A DNA stretch of 64,000 nucleotides, from assembly GCF_001465345.1 (NCBI RefSeq), contig NZ_CP013655.1, forward strand, positions 3,559,513 through 3,623,512, in the 5' to 3' direction. Source of the stretch: Enterococcus rotai. GTDB lineage: Bacteria; Bacillota; Bacilli; Lactobacillales; Enterococcaceae. Position numbers and translations under genes: made by a program. Shown here piece by piece: positions 10,230-18,862 of this stretch. The first letter of the stretch is position 1. Each line of letters starts with the position of its first letter. The notes under the pieces are model-generated. The model saw only the letters and a list, made by a program, of their open reading frames with translations. It did no database searches and was not told where the DNA came from.

Positions 10230-12020
10230 TCAGTCATTCTTGGCACGTAGAGAGGATAGAATAGAAACAGTATCCACTACTTCTTGTAAAATTGCACCAA
10301 ATAACGCTGGTATAATTCCCGTACTTGCGATTAACATCAAGATTGTACAAATCAAAATTCCGATCAAGACAGATTGTTTGGCGATTTTCATTGTATCTTT
10401 TGAAATCTTTACAGCTGTACTTACTTTTTCTAGGTCATCTTTTAAGATAACAGCATCAGCGGTTTCACTCGCTGCTGTTGCCCCGTGAGCCCCCATTGCA
10501 ATGCCAACATCAGCAATTGCTAAAGAAGGCGCATCATTTACACCATCTCCAACCATGATTACTGGACGTTTGGAAGCTGTAATTTTCTTTAGCACATCTA
10601 TTTTATCTTGGGGTAAGCATTCTGCGTAAACTTCTGTAATCCCAACATCTTTAGCAATCGTATCTGCAACTGTTTGATGATCTCCTGTCACCATCAGCAA
10701 ATGGTTCACGTTTAGTTTACGTAGTTCTTCCATTGTTTTTTTCGCTTCTGGACGAATGGTATCTGTAAAAGTGATGTAGCCTAAGAACACTTCATCCTGA
10801 GAAATGTAAATCGTCGTCTGATCTACGATTTTTTCTATTTTTTGGTGTGAGACGAATGCAGGTTTTCCCACACGAATCTCTTTTCCTTCAATTATAGCTT
10901 TTACCCCAGAACTTGTTACTTCTGCTAAATCAGAAACTTCTTTTAACTTTTTGGGCGTATCTTTATATGCAAGGAGTGAGCGCGCCAAGATATGAGTTGA
11001 TTCTTGTTCAGCACTGGCTGCTAACACTAACAATTCTTCTTTAGAAATACCGGACTCTGGTACAATTTGAGCTACTGATAGGGCACCTTTTGTAATCGTT
11101 CCAGTCTTATCAAAGGCAACTGATTGTGTTTCCGCCATTTTCTCCAAGGTCGTTCCTGTTTTTACAACGATTCCATTTCTGCTTGAACGACTCATTCCAG
11201 CAACAAGTGCGATCGGTGCTGCCAAAATCAGCGGACATGGCGATGCTACAACTAAAACTTCAGCAAATCTAGTTGGGTCTTTTGATACAAACCAAGCAAC
11301 ACCTGCAATTACATATGCGGTAATCGTAAATGGAATGGCGTAACGATCCGCCATTCTAACAAAGTGAGCTGGTTGTGCTTCAGATTCTTTGACTAGTTTA
11401 ACAATGGTTTGATACTGGCTGTCTGCTGCACTTTTTTCCGCTTTCATCGTGATAGAGCTATCCCCATTGATTGATCCAGACATCAATGGATCCCCTTGAT
11501 TTTTATTTTCTGGGCGAGATTCTCCAGTTAATGAAGATTCATCAACAGTTGATGATCCTTTTATGACAACCCCATCTACTGGAACTATTTCTCCTGGCTT
11601 TACGACTAGCTCATCATCAACTTTGACTTTCTCAACACTAATATCCAGTAGAGTCCCGTCAACCAACTGATGGGCTTTTTGAGGTGAGTTATCAAGTAAT
11701 GACTTTAATTCTTTATTGGCTCGTTTAGCAGCGTAGTCTTCTAAAGAATCACCACCAGTCAGCATGATCAAGATCATCAAACTTGCCCAATACTCACCTA
11801 CCGCTAGTGTCGCTACAATCGCTGTAATCGCTAATATATCTACTCCATATCTCCCTGATTTTAAGGTTTTAATCATTTCAACCAACATAGATAAAGTCAT
11901 TACTGAACCTGTGATCACAATGATGCCAAATGCTAAAGAAGCTTGGTGAAAAACAAATTCAAATAATAGCGCTAAAATACCTGTAACGATTGTTATGATC
12001 AATTTCGTTAAATGTTTCAT
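10230..12020 (-). CDS. heavy-metal P1B-type ATPase, possible iron exporter
   Basis: Membrane pump that would export a transition metal at the cost of ATP. The 596-residue product lacks an N-terminal metal-binding domain and starts directly with membrane helices. It has the actuator TGES, the metal-site motif SPCPLIL in the sixth helix, the phosphorylation motif DKTGTITKG, and MVGDGVNDAPSLA. SPC rather than CPC is the mark of the P1B-4 group (cobalt/iron/zinc; PfeT and FrvA). The usual HEGG motif of that group is absent; the last helix has LQEVVDTVSIL instead, so the subgroup is not certain. A Fur-type box 85 bp upstream supports iron as substrate, by inference. Confidence 0.85.
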   Translation of the reverse strand: MKHLTKLIITIVTGILALLFEFVFHQASLAFGIIVITGSVMTLSMLVEMIKTLKSGRYGVDILAITAIVATLAVGEYWASLMILIMLTGGDSLEDYAAKRANKELKSLLDNSPQKAHQLVDGTLLDISVEKVKVDDELVVKPGEIVPVDGVVIKGSSTVDESSLTGESRPENKNQGDPLMSGSINGDSSITMKAEKSAADSQYQTIVKLVKESEAQPAHFVRMADRYAIPFTITAYVIAGVAWFVSKDPTRFAEVLVVASPCPLILAAPIALVAGMSRSSRNGIVVKTGTTLEKMAETQSVAFDKTGTITKGALSVAQIVPESGISKEELLVLAASAEQESTHILARSLLAYKDTPKKLKEVSDLAEVTSSGVKAIIEGKEIRVGKPAFVSHQKIEKIVDQTTIYISQDEVFLGYITFTDTIRPEAKKTMEELRKLNVNHLLMVTGDHQTVADTIAKDVGITEVYAECLPQDKIDVLKKITASKRPVIMVGDGVNDAPSLAIADVGIAMGAHGATAASETADAVILKDDLEKVSTAVKISKDTMKIAKQSVLIGILICTILMLIASTGIIPALFGAILQEVVDTVSILSSLRAKND

Positions 12021-12104
12021 TTTTACTCCTCCTTTTTCCCCTCTTCATTCTCTATTACTAAGATTACGCTCAGTTAAACAAATAACAAAGGTAAAAGCCT
12101 TAAA

Positions 12105-12119
12105 TGAAAATGATTGTCA
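12105..12119. promoter_or_regulatory. Fur/PerR-family operator
   Basis: TGAAAATGATTGTCA matches the 7-1-7 Fur consensus TGATAATNATTATCA at 13 of the 14 defined bases less one (two mismatches). It fits Fur better than the PerR (TTATAAT) or Zur (TCGTAAT) versions. It sits between the terminator of the upstream ATPase gene and the start of the P1B ATPase, where it could control the latter. Confidence 0.65.
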
Positions 12120-12136
12120 TTCTTACTACGTCAACA

Positions 12137-12186
12137 TAAAAAAAGGTGAAACACTTCCTCTTTTTGGAAATGTTTCACTTTTTTTA
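12137..12186 (-). terminator. terminator after CtpE-like ATPase
   Basis: A long stem (GGTGAAACA with TGTTTCACT, plus TTCC/GGAA around a T-rich loop, 12144-12180) flanked by A7 and T7 runs. It follows the stop of the 12197 gene on the minus strand and separates the two ATPase genes. Confidence 0.85.
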
Positions 12187-12196
12187 TTTTTATAAG

Positions 12197-14665
12197 TTAA
12201 ATCACACGCTTCTTCTTTTTGATTTTTCTATTTTCACTTCTTTTTTCAAATTCATGTACTGCTCTAGTCATAAATAAAGAGATGTAATTGAAAATTGATC
12301 GACTACCTAAAATCAACGGCAAGTAGAAGAGTACATTTCTTGTGAAGAGTGAGGTTAGCATAAAGAAATCGCCAAAGAATAGGAAACAAGCAATGAATGC
12401 TATCAATAGCAAACCAATCATGATTTGTTTTTTCAAATCAAGTGGTCGAGCTGCTTTTAATAACACTTGAAAACCAACACAGCCAGTTAGCAAGACACAC
12501 ATCGTGGAAACATCTTGATGGGATAAATCAAACCAAATACCCGCTAGTTGCAAGACTAAAATATTAAAAACGACTGTCAAAGCACCTGGAACTGAGATTC
12601 GCAAGATATTCGTTAAAAAATGTCCTTTGATTCGTTGATAATTAGGCTCTAACGCCAAAATAAAAGAGGGAATCCCTACTGTTAAGGTATTGATCGGTGT
12701 TAATTGTAACGGCGCAAATGGATAAGGTAAGAATAAAAAGATAAATGTTACAGCCAGAATCGCTGAGTAGATCGTTTTAACCATATACATCGATGCCACT
12801 CGTTCAATGTTATTGATTACTCTGCGACCTTCATTCAAGACTTGAATCATTGAACTAAAATCAGAATTCAACAACACGACATCGGATACTGCCCGAGCTG
12901 CATCACTTCCACTAGCCATTGCAACACTAACATCTGCTTCTCTTAATGACAGGATATCATTGACGCCATCACCCGTCATACACGTTGTATGTCCATTTTG
13001 TTTTAAGGCTTGAATCAACTCTCTTTTTTGATAAGGGGTCACTCGGCCAAAAACAGTTGTATTTTCAACCAATTCATTAAAATCTGCTGAATCGGAAATC
13101 GTACTCATATCGACAAAATTTTCTGCACCGGCGATTCCTGCTTGCTTCGCTATTTGTGATACTGTAATTGGGTTGTCTCCTGATATAACTTTTAGGGTAA
13201 CATCTTGTTTAGCAAAATAAGAAAAAGTATCCACTGCATTCGCACGAATCGTATCCGCAATAATAAAAATCGCAACAGTCTCTTTTGTTTGTGGTAACTC
13301 TGGTCTAGTTAATTCTTCAGAAAAATGAACTAAGATCAACACACGATCTCCTTGCTCATTATAAGGAGCTAACTTTTCTCTTAAATCCGCTGGAACTTCT
13401 GAATAAATAAATTCTGGTGCCCCCATAACAAAAGATCCTTTTTCTTTAAACGTCACACCACTCCATTTTCGATCGGAAGAAAATGGAATCACTTCTTTGA
13501 CTGTCCATTCCGTTTTAGTTAAAGGAAATCTCGTTCTCAGAACTTTAGCCGTAGCATTTTGATCAGATAAACCAGCCATCATTTCACTCATTGCACGTTC
13601 AATTTCACTAGCTGGAAAGCCTGCTTGCGGAATCAGTTCTTTAAAGGTCAACGTCCCATCAGTAATTGTACCGGTCTTATCCAAGCAAATCGTATCAACA
13701 CGAGCAAGCGTTTCTATACATGATAGTCGCTGGATCAACGTTTGTTTTCTAGCTAAGTTAGCAGCACCGACGGCAAATGCAACACTCGTTAAAAGCATCA
13801 AGCCTTCTGGAATCATACTGATCAACGCACCTGAAACCCCTAAAACAGTTTTGGGAAATGACTGTGTCGATTGATACTGTGACCAAAAGAGCAATAAACC
13901 AATAGGAACAATGGCAAATGTTAATCCTTTGATCAAAAGATTCAACGAATTCATTAGTTCAGAGGTTGACGGTTTTTCTGTCTTAGCCTCTTTAGATAGT
14001 TTGGAAACAAAGTTGTCTTCTCCTACGGCATTGATTTTAACAAATCCCAATCCAGCGGTAATAAAACTACCACTCATGATTTTATCGCCATTTTGTTTTG
14101 TGATTTTATCCGACTCTCCTGTTAATAAGGATTCATCCACTTCCATTCCTTCAGCGTGTAAAACGATTCCGTCTGAAGGGACTTGGTTTCCTAAGGATAG
14201 AACTAAAACATCCCCCAGTACGATTTCATCTTGATAAATATTTAGTAATCGGTTATCTCTTAAAGCTGTAACTTCTGTTTTATTGACAATCGATAATTTG
14301 TCGATCGTTTTTTTGGCATGGATTTCTTGAATCACACCAATTGCTGTATTTATGATAATAATCCAGAAAAACAAAGCATTTTTCGGATACCCCACAGCAA
14401 AAACTGCGATTGCTAAAAATAGGTTGATAAAGTTGAATAATGTTAGTGAATTATCTAAAATGATTTGTTTTGTCGTTCTAGATAAATCTTCGACTTCTTT
14501 ATTGTATTTTCCTTCTGCGTATAGCTGTTCGACTTCTTGATCGGACAAACCATTGATATCGTTTGGAATCCGAATGTCGTTAGTATTAACTGATTGTGTT
14601 TTTTCTTCAGATGAAAGAAACTCCTCGTTATCGATATTTCTTTTTTTCCTAAACCATTTTTTCAT
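12197..14665 (-). CDS. P-type cation ATPase, CtpE-like
   Basis: About 822 residues. It has the actuator motif LTGES, the membrane motif MIPEGLMLLTSVAFAVG (PEGL), the phosphorylation site DKTGTITDG, and TGDGVNDILSLREADVSVAM in the P domain. PEGL with this overall layout resembles mycobacterial CtpE, reported as a calcium transporter, rather than the heavy-metal P1B group. Substrate is therefore likely an alkali-earth cation, but this is inference. An upstream GTG (14677) overlaps the ribosome site, so I place the start at the ATG (14665), with AGGTG 9 bases ahead. The C-terminus is very basic. Confidence 0.8.
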   Translation of the reverse strand: MKKWFRKKRNIDNEEFLSSEEKTQSVNTNDIRIPNDINGLSDQEVEQLYAEGKYNKEVEDLSRTTKQIILDNSLTLFNFINLFLAIAVFAVGYPKNALFFWIIIINTAIGVIQEIHAKKTIDKLSIVNKTEVTALRDNRLLNIYQDEIVLGDVLVLSLGNQVPSDGIVLHAEGMEVDESLLTGESDKITKQNGDKIMSGSFITAGLGFVKINAVGEDNFVSKLSKEAKTEKPSTSELMNSLNLLIKGLTFAIVPIGLLLFWSQYQSTQSFPKTVLGVSGALISMIPEGLMLLTSVAFAVGAANLARKQTLIQRLSCIETLARVDTICLDKTGTITDGTLTFKELIPQAGFPASEIERAMSEMMAGLSDQNATAKVLRTRFPLTKTEWTVKEVIPFSSDRKWSGVTFKEKGSFVMGAPEFIYSEVPADLREKLAPYNEQGDRVLILVHFSEELTRPELPQTKETVAIFIIADTIRANAVDTFSYFAKQDVTLKVISGDNPITVSQIAKQAGIAGAENFVDMSTISDSADFNELVENTTVFGRVTPYQKRELIQALKQNGHTTCMTGDGVNDILSLREADVSVAMASGSDAARAVSDVVLLNSDFSSMIQVLNEGRRVINNIERVASMYMVKTIYSAILAVTFIFLFLPYPFAPLQLTPINTLTVGIPSFILALEPNYQRIKGHFLTNILRISVPGALTVVFNILVLQLAGIWFDLSHQDVSTMCVLLTGCVGFQVLLKAARPLDLKKQIMIGLLLIAFIACFLFFGDFFMLTSLFTRNVLFYLPLILGSRSIFNYISLFMTRAVHEFEKRSENRKIKKKKRVI

Positions 14666-14801
14666 ATTTTCATTCACCTTTTTCTTGCTGTAATTAATTC
14701 AATTGTAGAATAATTCATCGATTATTTCAGAGAACTAGTTTAAGTTTACACTTTTTTTAACCATTTGCACAAACTGAAGGTACTCTGATTAAAAATTCGC
14801 T

Positions 14802-14838
14802 AAAAAAAGAAAGGCTAAATTTTTAGTCTTTCTTTTTT
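14802..14838 (-). terminator. terminator downstream of the CRISPR array
   Basis: A7-GAAAG-G-CTAAA and its near-perfect complement ending in T6 (one mismatch) form an 18-bp stem with U-tracts on both strands. It lies 60 bp beyond the last repeat in the direction of CRISPR transcription. The rest of 14678-14901 has nothing I can name beyond upstream DNA of the CtpE-like gene. Confidence 0.7.
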
Positions 14839-14901
14839 AGTCTATTTTTGATGGGATTTGGTTGAGATTTTATTTATCTTTAGTTGTCTGTTAACCGAGT
14901 C

Positions 14902-15067
14902 ATTTCAATCCACTCACTCATAACAGAGTGAGACGAAAGCACTCCAGCTCCTGCTAAACGATCACGCAATTTCAATCCACTCACTCATAACAGAGTGAGA
15001 CGCGATTAAAGCCGGTGATGCTGATTGGTATGATATTTCAATCCACTCACTCATAACAGAGTGAGAC
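14902..15067 (-). CRISPR. orphan CRISPR array, type I-C-like repeat, 3 repeats
   Basis: Three identical 33-bp repeats at 14902-14934, 14969-15001 and 15035-15067 flank two unique spacers of 34 and 33 bp. Read on the minus strand the repeat starts GTCTCACTC, contains a TCACTC/GAGTGA palindrome, and ends GTGGATTGAAAT, the hallmark 3' end of type I-C repeats. No cas gene is present in the window; nadE lies where cas2 would be expected. The repeats show no decay. Confidence 0.9.
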
Positions 15068-15240
15068 TGTGAAAACAAGCGATTATCTACGAAAAATCGG
15101 TGACAATCACTAAATTCCCACGTAAAACTATTTAAACATTAAAATAAAATGATAAAAAGCTCTAAATAGCCCTTATATCTGTCCTTTTTTCGGTGCGAAT
15201 CTCCCAGTAATTTTATGGGCACTTAGGGTTCGCACCAAAA
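15068..15240 (-). promoter_or_regulatory. CRISPR leader with conserved-looking hairpin
   Basis: AT-rich DNA at the leader side of the array (minus-strand orientation). It contains an inverted repeat GGTGCGAA (15192-15199) and TTCGCACC (15229-15236), about 125 bp from the first repeat. From memory, a hairpin of this kind lies between cas2 and the array in several Firmicutes I-C loci; I cannot check that here. Its presence suggests that cas genes were once adjacent and were deleted. Confidence 0.5.
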
Positions 15241-15255
15241 TGAGCTGATCATTTC

Positions 15256-16083
15256 TTATTTCCAGAAATCATCAAAAATAGAAATTGGCATGTGACGTTT
15301 ATGTTGTGTTTTTTTATACCAACCTTCAATTATTTCTTTAGCTTTCTCTGATACTGTTTTTCCTTCAACATAATCATCGATATCATCATAGGTTACCCCA
15401 AGTGCTACCTCGTCCGCCACTAAAGGTTTGTCGTCTTCTAAATCAGCAGTCGGGATTTTCGTATATAATTCAGCAGGAGAACCTAACTCCTTTAATAAAG
15501 CCTTACCTTGACGTTTATTTAAACGGAATAATGGTAAAATGTCCGCTCCACCATCACCAAATTTTGTGTAAAAACCTGTAATATTCTCAGCAGCATGATC
15601 CGTTCCAATCACAGCCCCTGATTTTTCGCCTGCAATCGCATATTGGACGATCATGCGTTGTCGTGCTTTCATATTACCTTTATTGAAATCATTGATTGAA
15701 ACACCTGACTCTTCAAGAGACAGCACACAGGCTGAAATCGCAGGTTTGATATTAACAGATAATGAGACGTCAGGTTGAATAAAATCTAAGGCTTTTTTAG
15801 CATCTGCTTCATCTGCCTGTTCACCATATGGCAAACGAACTGCAATAAACTGATAGTCTTTATCTTTGGTTTCGTTGCGCATCTCTTCCATCGTTAACTG
15901 AGCGAGTCGACCTGCTAGTGTCGAATCTTGACCACCGCTAATTCCTAAAACAAACGTTTTTAAAAAAGGATATTTGTATAAATAGCTTTTCATAAACTCA
16001 ATACTTTTACGAATTTCTTCCTTTGGATCTATTTGTGGTTTGACACCTAATTCTTCGATAATGGCTTTTTGCAACGATTCCAT
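15256..16083 (-). CDS. nadE: ammonia-dependent NAD+ synthetase
   Basis: Converts deamido-NAD to NAD using ATP and ammonia, the last step of NAD synthesis. The 275-residue product lacks the glutaminase domain of the long form. It has the ATP pyrophosphatase motif [12 protein letters not shown] near residue 47, the [26 protein letters not shown] block that binds the substrate, and the closing [17 protein letters not shown]. The start ATG has AGGAGG ahead. It is 81 bp downstream of pncB, so the two steps of nicotinate salvage are probably co-transcribed. Confidence 0.97.
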   Translation of the reverse strand: MESLQKAIIEELGVKPQIDPKEEIRKSIEFMKSYLYKYPFLKTFVLGISGGQDSTLAGRLAQLTMEEMRNETKDKDYQFIAVRLPYGEQADEADAKKALDFIQPDVSLSVNIKPAISACVLSLEESGVSINDFNKGNMKARQRMIVQYAIAGEKSGAVIGTDHAAENITGFYTKFGDGGADILPLFRLNKRQGKALLKELGSPAELYTKIPTADLEDDKPLVADEVALGVTYDDIDDYVEGKTVSEKAKEIIEGWYKKTQHKRHMPISIFDDFWK

Positions 16084-16115
16084 AGAAATTTCCTCCTAAA
16101 TAATATAAAAGCGTA

Positions 16116-16149
16116 GCGGGCTCACTCAGTCTCGTAGAAAAAAGCCCGC
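16116..16149 (-). other. pncB-nadE intercistronic hairpin
   Basis: GCGGGCT (16116-16122) pairs with AGCCCGC (16143-16149). No clear T-run follows on the minus strand, so it is more likely an mRNA-processing or stability hairpin, or a weak attenuator, than a full terminator. Confidence 0.45.
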
Positions 16150-16164
16150 ATCGTTAAATAATCG

Positions 16165-17637
16165 TTATTTTCCTTCACTTAATGCTTTTACATCTACACG
16201 GACTTTTTCCAGTAAACGCATTTTATGATTCCAACATTCAGTGGACAAATCGACTGGGTATTTTTGCGGATTAAGATCACGCTTATACTCTTCCCACAAA
16301 GAATCAAGATTTTCTTTCGCATAACTTTTGATTTCTTCCAAGGTCGGCATTGTATAAACTCGTTTCCCTTCGACAAAAATGTCTTGTAAAACAGCTCGAG
16401 CTTCAAAATCTCTAACAGTTTTGTTAATGAAGGTATGCACTGGATGGAACATATAGATTTCTTCCTGCTTACGAGGATCTTCATCCCATAATGTTACATA
16501 ATCACCTTCAGATTTTTTATCCGATTTACGTGTGATCCGCCAAACTTGCTTTTTACCTGGCGTCGTGACTTTTTCTGCATTACTAGAAAGTTTGATCGTA
16601 TCTTTCATCTGACCGTTTTTATCTTCAATCGAAACTAATTTGAATACTGCACCTAAAGCAGGTTGATCATAAGCGGTGATCAATTTTGTACCCACACCCC
16701 AAACATCGATCTTCGCTTTTTGCATTTTTAAACTTAAAATAGTATTTTCGTCTAAATCATTAGAAGCAAAGATTTTCGCTTCTGTATAGCCTGCTTCATC
16801 CAATTGTTCACGTACGCGTTTGGAAATGTAGGCCATATCCCCGCTATCAAGACGAACACCTAGGAAATTGATTTTGTCTCCCATTTCCTTGGCTACGCGA
16901 ATTGCACTTGGAACTCCTGATTTCAACGTATCATAGGTATCTACTAAAAAGACACAGTCTTGATGAGTTTGAGCATAGGCCGTAAAAGCATCATAGTCAT
17001 TTCCATAAGATTGTACTAGTGAATGAGCATGTGTTCCACTAACTGGTATGCCAAAAATCTTTCCAGCTCGAACATTACTCGTCGCATCAGCTCCACCAAT
17101 GTAAGCTGCACGAGTTCCCCAAACAGCCGCATCTAATTCTTGTGCACGACGTGTGCCGAATTCCATTAATGGATCTTCACCGATCACGGATTTGATCCGT
17201 GCAGCTTTCGTTGCAATCAGCGTTTGGAAATTGACCATATTTAAAAGAGCCGTCTCGATCAGTTGACATTGAGCTAACGGACCTTCTACCTGAATCAATG
17301 GTTCGTTATTAAAAACTAGGTCTCCTTCTAACGCGGAACGAACAGTACATTTAAATTCGAACTCTTTTAGGTAGGTCAAAAAATCTTCTGGATAATCTTC
17401 AACTTCTCTAAGATAAGCAATATCTGTCTCTGTAAACGTTAAATTTTCTAAATAGTCAACTAAGCGTTCCAACCCGGCAAAAATTGCATAGCCATGGTTA
17501 AATGGCATTTCTCGAAAATAACATTCAAAAACTGAATGTAAATCTGCTCGTCCTAATTTCCAATAAGTCTGCATCATATTGATTTGATATAAATCCGTAT
17601 GTAAGGTTAAGCTATCATCATCGTAAACTTTCTTCAT
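16165..17637 (-). CDS. pncB: nicotinate phosphoribosyltransferase
   Basis: Makes nicotinate mononucleotide from nicotinate and PRPP, the entry step of the Preiss-Handler salvage route. The 490-residue product starts with TDLYQINMMQTYW and has FGTRRAQELDAA, GTHAHSLVQSYG (with the histidine that is phosphorylated in the family) and the FLGVRLDSGDMAYISKRVR and GVGTKLITAYDQPAL phosphate-binding segments. Length is typical of the Gram-positive form. Enterococci need exogenous nicotinate, which fits this pathway. Stop to nadE start is 81 bp. Confidence 0.96.
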   Translation of the reverse strand: MKKVYDDDSLTLHTDLYQINMMQTYWKLGRADLHSVFECYFREMPFNHGYAIFAGLERLVDYLENLTFTETDIAYLREVEDYPEDFLTYLKEFEFKCTVRSALEGDLVFNNEPLIQVEGPLAQCQLIETALLNMVNFQTLIATKAARIKSVIGEDPLMEFGTRRAQELDAAVWGTRAAYIGGADATSNVRAGKIFGIPVSGTHAHSLVQSYGNDYDAFTAYAQTHQDCVFLVDTYDTLKSGVPSAIRVAKEMGDKINFLGVRLDSGDMAYISKRVREQLDEAGYTEAKIFASNDLDENTILSLKMQKAKIDVWGVGTKLITAYDQPALGAVFKLVSIEDKNGQMKDTIKLSSNAEKVTTPGKKQVWRITRKSDKKSEGDYVTLWDEDPRKQEEIYMFHPVHTFINKTVRDFEARAVLQDIFVEGKRVYTMPTLEEIKSYAKENLDSLWEEYKRDLNPQKYPVDLSTECWNHKMRLLEKVRVDVKALSEGK

Positions 17638-17718
17638 CTCACTGTGCCATCCTTTATTTTTTCTAGAATTTTAACTTCAATTATAACAAAAAAACATTTT
17701 TTTAACTAAAATCTGCTT

Positions 17719-18129
17719 TTAAGGTGATTTTTTCTTAAAAATGAAAAACTTGCTGAAAAAGTAGTTCAATACGACGACTGCTACTTGGGTCACCATTTTT
17801 GCCCAAAATTCTGAGATATGCAGGACTTCGATCATCAAAATCATCAATGCCATATCCACTACAAAAGACAATATGCGATACCAATAAAACAGTAGCATTT
17901 CTCTTACAAAAGAACCAAAATCTTCATGATTACTGGCAAAAACAAAATATTTGTTTGTGAAAAATGCAAATAATACAGATAAAAACCAGCCAATCGTATT
18001 ACTAATTTTATAGTCAATCCCTAAAACATCTTTGCAAAGAAAGAAGACAAGGATATTCACAATAGTTGTCGCTACTCCAAACACTAAATACGAGATTACT
18101 TCTTTGTATTTATGAAACAATTCTTTCAA
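17719..18129 (-). CDS. GtrA-family membrane protein, putative polyprenyl-sugar flippase
   Basis: The 136-residue product has four transmembrane helices and the GtrA/GtcA family pattern (LVFGVATTIVNILVFFLC, NTIGWFLSVLFAFFTNKYFVF, VDMALMILMIE). Members are thought to move undecaprenyl-phosphate-linked sugars across the membrane for wall or lipoteichoic acid decoration. The start is TTG at 18129. It stands alone here, but the GT2 and YfhO-like partners used by such systems are encoded at 23-30 kb, which suggests a shared pathway. Confidence 0.85.
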   Translation of the reverse strand: MKELFHKYKEVISYLVFGVATTIVNILVFFLCKDVLGIDYKISNTIGWFLSVLFAFFTNKYFVFASNHEDFGSFVREMLLFYWYRILSFVVDMALMILMIEVLHISEFWAKMVTQVAVVVLNYFFSKFFIFKKKSP

Positions 18130-18296
18130 CAGCTACGCATCCTTTCACTCTATTTAACATTTTATCAAAGTTAACATAGAAATCATACTGCTTTACTACA
18201 TTTTTCATCTTTTCTCAAATTTAAGTGAGTGCGAAACACTTTATAAAATCAGCTCGCTATACTGACGAAATCTGATCATTTTAACTTGCAAATAAG

Positions 18297-18340
18297 AAAA
18301 AAACCCCAGAAAAAGTGCTATTTCCACTTTCTCAAGAGTT
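18297..18340 (-). terminator. terminator after hypothetical gene
   Basis: On the minus strand CTCTTGAGAAAGTG and CACTTTTTCTGGGG pair with G-U pairs and one mismatch around a 7-base loop, followed by T7. It directly follows the 18350 gene stop. No other feature is seen in the remaining 200 bp before the GtrA gene. Confidence 0.8.
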
Positions 18341-18349
18341 TTACCTTTT

Positions 18350-18706
18350 TTATGATGGCTCCACATTTTTCTGAATCACAATAATATCTTTTCTCGGAGC
18401 ACTAAAAGAATAACCATTTTTCTGCATTTCATTTTTAATCCCAATATGCACAGTGACTTCTTCTCTAGTCGTATTTAACAGTTTCTTGATCACATAATCA
18501 ACCTCTTTTTTGTTGATCTTCTTCTTGGTATTAATCATGATGATATCGATTTTATCAAAGGCATCAGCATACACGATTTGTGTTCGATCCAATGCGTATA
18601 ATTTAAAAAATTTGATCGCCTTTGTCCCAAAAACGAATTTAGTGATATTTGGATAAAAATACTCTAAATCTAAATTTCTATTAATCGGGGTTTCAATTAG
18701 TTTCAT
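18350..18706 (-). CDS. hypothetical protein, possibly DUF1827-like
   Basis: 118 residues, soluble, basic and mixed alpha/beta by composition. No signal peptide, membrane helix or catalytic motif is visible. The central part (VYADAFDKIDIIMINTKKKI followed by KEVDYVIKKLL) reminds me of the short DUF1827 proteins of lactic acid bacteria, but I cannot confirm this. ATG start, own terminator, divergent from the TipAL-type regulator. No function is proposed. Confidence 0.7.
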   Translation of the reverse strand: MKLIETPINRNLDLEYFYPNITKFVFGTKAIKFFKLYALDRTQIVYADAFDKIDIIMINTKKKINKKEVDYVIKKLLNTTREEVTVHIGIKNEMQKNGYSFSAPRKDIIVIQKNVEPS

Positions 18707-18808
18707 TTACTCAGCTCCTTTTTCCATAATAACTTTACATAAAAATTTTACTCTTTCAGTCCATTTTTGTAAATCAAAAATTTATAGTTATGTTATGCTA
18801 TAAAAAAC

Positions 18809-18839
18809 TTGACCTTCACGTTAAGTAAAGGTTTATGCT
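18809..18839 (+). promoter_or_regulatory. MerR-type promoter with 19-bp spacer and operator dyad
   Basis: TTGACC (18809-18814) and TATGCT (18834-18839) are 19 bp apart, the stretched spacing typical of promoters activated by MerR-family proteins. Within the spacer ACCTT (18812-18816) and AAGGT (18828-18832) form the dyad. It lies just before the TipAL-like gene, so the regulator probably activates itself. Confidence 0.75.
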
Positions 18840-18862
18840 AGTTTCATGCAGGAGGGAAAAAG

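Noticed and set aside
12105..12119. Zur or PerR site instead of Fur
   Set aside because: The outer bases are TGA/TCA as in Fur boxes, not TCG/CGA (Zur) or TTA/TAA (PerR), although cross-recognition by PerR cannot be excluded.
16194..16484. 96-codon minus-strand ORF inside pncB
   Set aside because: Out-of-frame shadow of the conserved pncB 3' end.
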